Shown in pieces: positions 41,206-45,767 of a stretch of DNA of 45,767 bases; positions within the stretch are counted from its first letter, which is position 1; every line of letters starts with the position of its first letter. Origin of the DNA: Verrucomicrobiota bacterium (GTDB taxonomy: Bacteria > Verrucomicrobiota > Kiritimatiellia > CAJWTS01); assembly GCA_027623315.1 (NCBI GenBank), contig JAQBYD010000030.1, forward strand, positions 1 through 45,767, written 5' to 3'. Under the pieces are notes generated by a model. That model saw nothing but the letters and a program-made list of their open reading frames with translations, had not been told where the DNA came from and made no database searches. Made by a program: the position numbers and the translations under genes.

Positions 41206-41386
41206 CGGCGGCGAGAGGTCGGGGTCGTTTCGGTCGCGCATTCGGGACTCATCTGATTTCTCTCGAAAATCCGGAAGTTGGTCCTGGTCACCCGGATGCC
41301 TCTTGATTACGCACAGCGCCAGGTGTATTTTGTGTGTCTGTTCGACGAGCGCGATCGATTAATGACCATGGATTAGGAGTGTCCCC

Positions 41387-42166
41387 TTGAAGGTATCGAT
41401 CATTACCCCTGTATATAACGGCGTGGGATTCATCGAGAAGTGTATCGAGAGTATCCGACAGAGCTCCTACGGCGAGGTTGAGCACATCATCGTTGATGCG
41501 GGCTCTACGGATGGGACCCGGGAGGTCCTCGATCGATTCGGCGAGAGCGTTCGGTGGTTGTCCGAGCCGGATGAAGGGATCGCAGATGCGATGAATAAGG
41601 GCGTTGCCATGGCCACAGGCGACATCGTGGGGCAGTTGAATTCCGACGAAACCTACCACCGCAACTCGATCGAGACCGTGGTCGATCATATGCAGCGCAA
41701 CCCCGACACAGATGTGGTTTATGGAGACAACCACTTTGTGGATCCAGAAGGGCGGGTTCTTCGGGAGAAGCGGGAGATTGACTTCGACCGGAAGCTGCTC
41801 GTCTATCTTTGTTACATTCAGACCATCGCCGCGTTCTTCAGGAAGCGGACAACCTTTGACGCAGGGATTCTCTTTGATAAGCGTTTTAAATACGCCCACG
41901 ACAAGGACTACTTCAATCGACTCGCTGCCGCGGGGAAAAAGTTCGTCCACATTCGTCAATCTTTCGGCGCATTCACGATGCATTCAGGTTGTAATACCAT
42001 AGCAATTCAGCACAAGCAGCACGACGATAGCCGTGAGATCACGGAGCAGTATATGCCTCCCATCAGCCAATCTGATCGTATCAACCAGCTCTACTTTGAA
42101 GGCATGATGTTCTACTCTAAATGCAGGAAAGCGGTGAAGAAGTTGAGGCAGGGGTGTTACGGTTAG
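41387..42166 (+). CDS. Family 2 glycosyltransferase
   Basis: The 259-aa GT-A enzyme transfers a sugar from a nucleotide donor. The N-terminus SIITPVYNGVGFIEKCIES and DAGSTDGT (residues about 38-45) bind the nucleotide, and LNSDE (about 85-89) is the metal-binding DXD equivalent. The start is TTG at 41387, supported by AGGAG seven bases upstream and by the family N-terminus. The last codon is a TAG (42164-42166) that lies within the inverted repeat of the MITE-like element, so the natural C-terminus may have been altered. Confidence 0.85.
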   Translation: MKVSIITPVYNGVGFIEKCIESIRQSSYGEVEHIIVDAGSTDGTREVLDRFGESVRWLSEPDEGIADAMNKGVAMATGDIVGQLNSDETYHRNSIETVVDHMQRNPDTDVVYGDNHFVDPEGRVLREKREIDFDRKLLVYLCYIQTIAAFFRKRTTFDAGILFDKRFKYAHDKDYFNRLAAAGKKFVHIRQSFGAFTMHSGCNTIAIQHKQHDDSREITEQYMPPISQSDRINQLYFEGMMFYSKCRKAVKKLRQGCYG

Positions 42167-42344
42167 CCCGGATATCTCACCCATTTCCTACTACGAACAC
42201 GGATAGCTCCGTCAGGCTTAATCGAAACAGGGCTTCGCCAATTCACAGTATGTCCATACAGTTTCATCGGCAAAGCCCTGTTTCGATCAAGCCTGACGGG
42301 CTCTTCGCGCTCTCGCTACGAAAAAGTGTGAGATGTCCGGGCTA
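42164..42344. mobile_element. 181-bp MITE-like element with 17-bp terminal inverted repeats
   Basis: The left end (42164-42180, TAGCCCGGATATCTCAC) and the right end (42328-42344) are reverse complements with one mismatch. Inside is a second, longer palindrome (42209-42299). There is no coding capacity. The size, terminal repeats and inner hairpin fit a non-autonomous derivative of an insertion sequence; the TAGCCCGG ends recall IS1380-type elements, but that assignment is from memory. No target duplication is evident. The first three bases of each end are the stop codons of the two convergent flanking genes. Confidence 0.65.
42209..42299 (-). repeat. 31-bp-stem hairpin inside the MITE-like element
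   Basis: Arms 42209-42239 and 42269-42299 pair over 31 positions with two mismatches around a 29-base loop. The mismatches are A-C on the plus strand, but on the minus strand both become G-U wobbles, so a minus-strand transcript would fold without a break. It lies downstream of grxD on that strand and could act as a terminator or mRNA stabiliser. Confidence 0.85.
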
Positions 42345-42662
42345 TCCCGCCGGCGCGGTCAGTGTCTTCTTCAGATCGCCTGACTCGTAGAGCTCGATGA
42401 CGATGTCGCAGCCGCCGACGAACTCGCCATCAATGTAGAGTTGGGGAATCGTAGGCCAATCACTGAACTCCTTGATCCCGTCGCGAATCTCGGGGTCGGC
42501 GAGCACATTCAGGGACTCAAATTCCGCACCCTCGCGATTCAGGACCTCGACGACCTTCGCGGAGAATCCACATTGGGGCGCATCCGGCGTGCCCTTCATG
42601 AACAGCATCACCCGATTGCTCTTAACAAAATCTTCAATTCTGACCTTTGTAGACGCTTCCAT
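42342..42662 (-). CDS. grxD: Monothiol glutaredoxin GrxD
   Basis: The 106-aa CGFS-type glutaredoxin has C31-G-F-S (residues 31-34), TIPQLYIDGEFVGGCDI for glutathione and cluster binding, and the normal family length. Such proteins carry a [2Fe-2S] cluster shared with glutathione or BolA and hand it to apoproteins. AGGAG lies before the ATG. The bolA gene is 37 bases upstream. The TAG stop lies in the end of the MITE-like element, so the LTAPAG tail may be recent. Confidence 0.93.
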   Translation of the reverse strand: MEASTKVRIEDFVKSNRVMLFMKGTPDAPQCGFSAKVVEVLNREGAEFESLNVLADPEIRDGIKEFSDWPTIPQLYIDGEFVGGCDIVIELYESGDLKKTLTAPAG

Positions 42663-42699
42663 ATTTCTCCTTGGCGGGCCTGCGACCCGATTGTTGATT

Positions 42700-42954
42700 T
42701 TACTCCACAGAGTACGACTGCTTCTCCGCCTCCCACTTCTGCGGAGTAAACGTCTTTAATTGCAAGGCGTGCACGCTCTCTGCAAAGGCCTCCTTGAGGG
42801 CACGCATCACCATCTGGTGTTGCTTGACGAGGCTCAAACCCTCGAACGCTGGGCTAATCACCAGTGCCTCGAAATGTGTACCGTCCGGACTCACGACATA
42901 CGTCGTCGCGCCCGGAACCGCCGAATTGATTATTTCCCTTATTTTATCGGTCAA
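42700..42954 (-). CDS. bolA: BolA family protein
   Basis: The 84-aa protein binds CGFS glutaredoxins. The conserved C-terminal SVHALQLKTFTPQKWE contains the His that can ligate the shared [2Fe-2S] cluster, and SPAFEGLSLVKQHQMV is the helix-turn segment of the fold. The start is TTG at 42954 with GGAG nine bases upstream. It lies directly before grxD, its expected partner, and after nfu. Confidence 0.88.
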   Translation of the reverse strand: MTDKIREIINSAVPGATTYVVSPDGTHFEALVISPAFEGLSLVKQHQMVMRALKEAFAESVHALQLKTFTPQKWEAEKQSYSVE

Positions 42955-43045
42955 AACAGTGGTCTCCAGCAGCAGAATCTTAAGCAGATCAAACGAAATG
43001 CCCTGAAAGGATCAGCCCGGTCGGACAGGCCATGCGCAATGCGGG

Positions 43046-43624
43046 CTAGTGATACGGCACGGCGCCGCTCTCGTCCGGAATCACCTCGATGTCCGGATCG
43101 AAGTCGTCCCGCAATATCCCCTGGATCGCCATCAAGGTTCCGGCGGAGGCACTGGGGCAACCCCCGCATGCGCCCTGGTACGCGACCAGCAGCCTGTGGT
43201 TCTCTGGATCGTAGCGAACCACGTCGAGATCCCCGCCATCCATCTGTAACGCGGGGCGGATCTTTTCATCCAGAATCGCCTCAATGCGCTGCTGATCATC
43301 TGAAAGTCCGGCGCGGCTCTGGGTACGCTCTTCTTCCTCCTGGTCATTGATATCCGGATTGTGCCCATCCATTCCCGCACGGATCGTATCCATGATGATC
43401 TGCTCACCACTTCCGCTCTCGACCCGCGTCACGGTGATCACGTTTTCAAAGAAATGAACCTGGCTGACACTATCGATGGCCAGCAGGGACACCGCAAGCG
43501 GGACATGCGCGCACTTCGCCGCGTCCGTAAATGTCATTTTTCCGTGGCTGAGTACGTCCTCGGAGAGGATGTACTTCATTGCGTACGGGTTCGGCGTTGG
43601 TTGCTCAAATATTTGTAAACTCAT
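43046..43624 (-). CDS. nfuA: Nfu-type iron-sulfur scaffold
   Basis: The 192-aa protein has an N-terminal Nfu_N domain (residues 1-90, EQPTPNPYAMKYIL) and a C-terminal NifU-like domain. The cluster cysteines are C153 and C156 in GACGGCPSA, and LQMDGGDLDVVRYD precedes them. An acidic linker (about 92-105) joins the two. It carries [4Fe-4S] clusters to client enzymes. With queG upstream and bolA and grxD downstream on the same strand, it forms an iron-sulfur handling group, and QueG and the window's other cluster enzymes are possible clients. Confidence 0.9.
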   Translation of the reverse strand: MSLQIFEQPTPNPYAMKYILSEDVLSHGKMTFTDAAKCAHVPLAVSLLAIDSVSQVHFFENVITVTRVESGSGEQIIMDTIRAGMDGHNPDINDQEEEERTQSRAGLSDDQQRIEAILDEKIRPALQMDGGDLDVVRYDPENHRLLVAYQGACGGCPSASAGTLMAIQGILRDDFDPDIEVIPDESGAVPYH

Positions 43625-43704
43625 TAGAATTCCGTTCTGTTGATTCCCACCCCAAACCGGGATTAGACACTAGAATTCGGCGTACTGTCAAGAAACTCCG
43701 CCGT

Positions 43705-44640
43705 TTAGCGTTGCGCGCCTCGCATCGCGACGAAGTTCGGAATGATTCGCTTACGCGATCGGTGCAACGGCGTCTCCTTGGGGATGCATCGCTCGTCGAT
43801 ATCTGTCGACGCATTCTCGAAGAAACCGAACCCCACGCCTGCCCCGGGCATGAACTCACCCCACGCGGTCATGGGGATCGCGTCCTTATTGAAAGGGCAG
43901 ATCTCCTGGCAGATATCGCAACCGAAAATCCATCCGTTCAGATCCGATAGTTGCCCCTCGCCGACCGGTTCCTTCTGCTCGATCGTCAGATAGCTGATGC
44001 ATCGCGTCGCGTCCATGCTCCCATCCTCGAGCAGGGCATCCGTCGGACAAGCGTCCAGACATGCCCGGCAAGTGCCGCAGTTTGTAGTGATGGGACCGTC
44101 TGCACCCAGCTCCAGGGTGGTGTAGACCACGGCCAGAAAGAAGTACGACCCCAGGCCTGGACGAATCAGCATGGTATTGCGCCCTTGAAATCCCACGCCG
44201 CCACCAATCGCCAGCCCCCGCTCGTCGATTGGACGACTGTCTACTCCGCTATAGCTCCGCGCGCCGGGATGTGACGCTGACAGGTAGTCCTCGAGCTGCG
44301 AGAGGCGCTCCTTAATCACAAGGTGGTAATCCCGGCCCACCGCATATCGCGCAATCTTCGTCTCGCCCTGCAGCTCACGCTGTGTGGTGCTCTTGTAGTT
44401 CACGGCCAGCACGATGGCGCAGCGCACACCTTCGAGAAGTTCTTCGGGTTTCTCCTTAAACGGGAGATGCTGCTCAAGATATGCCATCTCCCCATGCAAC
44501 CCCCGGCTCAGCCAGTCGCGCATGTGCTGCGCCCGCTCCTCCTCCAGCCACGGCGAACTGAACCCGCACACATCGAAACCGAGCTCCTCAACGGCGTAGG
44601 CCCGAATTGCTGCCTTGAGATTGTGGTCCTTTCCTGACAT
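43705..44640 (-). CDS. queG: Epoxyqueuosine reductase QueG (short form)
   Basis: The 311-aa cobalamin and [4Fe-4S] enzyme makes queuosine in tRNA from epoxyqueuosine. The first cluster motif is C188, C191, C194 and C198 (NCGTCRACLDACP). The second set is C241, C244 and C248 (GCDICQEICPF) with C214. D134 in SGVDSRPIDER is the catalytic Asp. The protein ends soon after the cluster domain and lacks the C-terminal HEAT repeats that bind tRNA in longer QueG. GFQGRNT has Arg where GKN is usual. The nfu gene follows 80 bases downstream. Confidence 0.9.
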   Translation of the reverse strand: MSGKDHNLKAAIRAYAVEELGFDVCGFSSPWLEEERAQHMRDWLSRGLHGEMAYLEQHLPFKEKPEELLEGVRCAIVLAVNYKSTTQRELQGETKIARYAVGRDYHLVIKERLSQLEDYLSASHPGARSYSGVDSRPIDERGLAIGGGVGFQGRNTMLIRPGLGSYFFLAVVYTTLELGADGPITTNCGTCRACLDACPTDALLEDGSMDATRCISYLTIEQKEPVGEGQLSDLNGWIFGCDICQEICPFNKDAIPMTAWGEFMPGAGVGFGFFENASTDIDERCIPKETPLHRSRKRIIPNFVAMRGAQR

Positions 44641-44726
44641 GGTCGATCCCGTCTTGGGGATATATCACTATACCGATGTCACCGCTGCGCACAACTACGG
44701 TTGATCGGGGGAGTTCCACGCGTTAC

Positions 44727-45650
44727 ATGAGCACCACAGCCGACACGCAGGTGGATAATAGCTGGATGCAAACCGCGGACGGTCAGCCGCGCGGCTATAT
44801 CCAGCCATCCAGCATCCGGGAACTGTGGTTCCATACCGGCACCACGTGCAACCTGAGTTGCCCCTTCTGCCTCGAAGGCTCGAAGCCCGGGGACAACCGC
44901 CTCAACCGGATCCGCTTCGAGGACGCCAAGCCCTTCATCGACGAGGCACTTGAGTTGGGGGTGCAGCAGTTTTCCTTCACCGGCGGCGAGCCCTTCGTCA
45001 TTCGCGACATGATTCGCATTCTTGAGTACGCACTCGAGCATCGCCCATGCCTCGTTCTGACCAATGGCACCGACCCGCTGATCAAGCGCATGCACGACGT
45101 GGTGCCGCTACTGGACAAACCGAACCCCCTCGCCTTGCGGATCAGCATCGACTATCCCGATGCGACCCTGCACGACGCCGGTCGCGGCGCGGGCAACTTT
45201 GACAAGGCACTCGACACGGTGCGCGCCCTGCATGAACACGGCTTTCGCGTCTCTCTCGCGCGGCAAATGCCACACGGCGAAGACTCCGCGGCTGCGGATC
45301 GAGCGTACCGATCGGTCTTCAAGAGTTTCCGGATTCCAGAAGATACAAACATCGTCGCGTTTCCAGACTTTCTCTCCCCCGGGTCGCCGGCCGATATTCC
45401 GCAGATCACGGAATCGTGCATGACCCAGTACCACTCCGAGAAATCACGCGACGAATTCATGTGCACCTTCAGCAAGATGATCGTCAAGAAAGAGGGGCGC
45501 ATGCGCGTCTACGCCTGCACACTCGTAGACGACGATGAAGAGTACGATCTCGGAGGCAGCCTCGAAGAGGCCATGCCCGTGCGCGTCATGCTCAAGCACC
45601 ACCGCTGCTACTCCTGCTTCGCCTACGGCGCCTCCTGCAGCGAAGGCTGA
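44727..45650 (+). CDS. Radical SAM protein of unknown specificity
   Basis: From the ATG at 44727 this is a 307-aa protein; a further ATG at 44676 is in frame but adds an unlikely leader. The radical SAM motif is C41, C45 and C48 (CNLSCPFC), followed by FSFTGGEPFVIRDM (about residues 90-103), which binds SAM. The C-terminus is Cys-rich (FMCTF, YACTL, RCYSCFAYGASC) and could hold an auxiliary cluster as in SPASM or twitch proteins. The substrate is not deducible. It is divergent from queG, with tandem repeats downstream. Confidence 0.8.
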   Translation: MSTTADTQVDNSWMQTADGQPRGYIQPSSIRELWFHTGTTCNLSCPFCLEGSKPGDNRLNRIRFEDAKPFIDEALELGVQQFSFTGGEPFVIRDMIRILEYALEHRPCLVLTNGTDPLIKRMHDVVPLLDKPNPLALRISIDYPDATLHDAGRGAGNFDKALDTVRALHEHGFRVSLARQMPHGEDSAAADRAYRSVFKSFRIPEDTNIVAFPDFLSPGSPADIPQITESCMTQYHSEKSRDEFMCTFSKMIVKKEGRMRVYACTLVDDDEEYDLGGSLEEAMPVRVMLKHHRCYSCFAYGASCSEG

Positions 45651-45680
45651 CAAAGGCTGAAACGTGCGAGATTGCTGGGC

Positions 45681-45716
45681 CCACGAATGCCACGAATGCC
45701 ACGAATGCCACGAATG
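45681..45716. repeat. Four exact 9-bp tandem repeats
   Basis: The unit ccacgaatg is repeated four times without mismatch just after the radical SAM gene. Unlike the arsM repeat it lies outside coding sequence. Confidence 0.9.
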
Positions 45717-45729
45717 GTCTCACACGGGG

Positions 45730-45767
45730 GCAAAGGGGTCAGTGTTTGTTTTTGCAAAGGGGTCAGT
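45730..45767. repeat. Direct repeat at the right edge (gcaaaggggtcagt)
   Basis: The 14-mer occurs at 45730-45743 and 45754-45767, 24 bases apart, separated by a T-rich gtttgttttt. The second copy runs to the window edge, so the array may continue. Repeats of this look often lie beside REP-associated or IS elements, but none is visible here. Confidence 0.75.

Noticed and set aside
1..45767. tRNA, rRNA, riboswitch or CRISPR features
   Set aside because: No T-loop/acceptor pattern, conserved rRNA segment, aptamer core or regularly spaced repeat-spacer array was seen by eye; a covariance-model scan could still reveal short RNAs.

Overview
The window is GC-rich bacterial chromosome, densely packed with ordinary genes on both strands and mostly arranged in short operons with ATGA stop/start overlaps. 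I cannot name the organism with certainty. An AddAB-type recombination pair, a cytochrome c system II (ResB/CcsA), an anaerobic-type hemN beside a flavoprotein protoporphyrinogen oxidase, an Ebo-like cluster, and intergenic spacers full of degenerate short-unit repeats together suggest a Gram-negative environmental bacterium. A member of the PVC superphylum (Verrucomicrobiota/Kiritimatiellota-like) is my guess, held loosely. No rRNA, tRNA, CRISPR array, phage or complete IS was recognised.

Layout. Positions 1-1.3 kb hold the tail of an unknown gene, a zinc-ribbon membrane protein and a small exported protein. At 1.3-7.4 kb is a translationally coupled addB-like/addA-like helicase-nuclease pair for double-strand-break repair. 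At 7.4-11.8 kb on the minus strand are a UbiA-type prenyltransferase, an alkaline-phosphatase-superfamily phosphodiesterase and a 3-dehydroquinate-synthase-like protein. This reads as a reduced Ebo (edge biosynthesis operon) cluster, interrupted by an 862-bp gene-free spacer that holds a duplicated module and strong palindromes. At 12-16 kb are a periplasmic thioredoxin-like protein and three sulfur-transfer enzymes (thiI, larE, lipA). At 16-24.4 kb are a secreted beta-helix protein, upp, a heme run (hemE-hemN-protoporphyrinogen oxidase) and a GH88-type unsaturated glucuronyl hydrolase placed directly upstream of hemE.

At 24.5-26.2 kb an orn-arsM pair (oligoribonuclease, arsenite methyltransferase) is followed by what looks like a 665-bp integron gene cassette. 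It is a RelE-like toxin and HTH antitoxin with their own promoter, bounded by two attC-like sites and followed at once by a 62-aa membrane-protein ORF. No integrase is present in the window. At 27.5-33.8 kb, nth is followed by an ABC importer operon (lipoprotein binding protein, two permeases, a previously uncalled 55-aa membrane peptide, two ATPases). It resembles rhizobial glycerol importers and ends in a truncated short-chain dehydrogenase. At 34-37.7 kb is a lipoprotein-resB-ccsA cytochrome c maturation operon.

At 37.7-42.2 kb are nadA, a phosphoglycolate-phosphatase-like gene, a polytopic membrane protein of GT-C type and a family 2 glycosyltransferase. From 42.3 kb, the minus strand carries an iron-sulfur/redox run (queG, nfu, bolA, grxD). 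The glycosyltransferase and grxD converge on a 181-bp MITE-like element, and each gene takes its TAG stop codon from the first three bases of the element's terminal inverted repeat. The window closes with a radical SAM protein and two blocks of short tandem repeats.

The observations most worth following are the toxin-antitoxin cassette with attC-like ends, the MITE that terminates two convergent genes, the reduced Ebo-like cluster with its repeat-filled gap, and the small membrane peptide in the importer operon.
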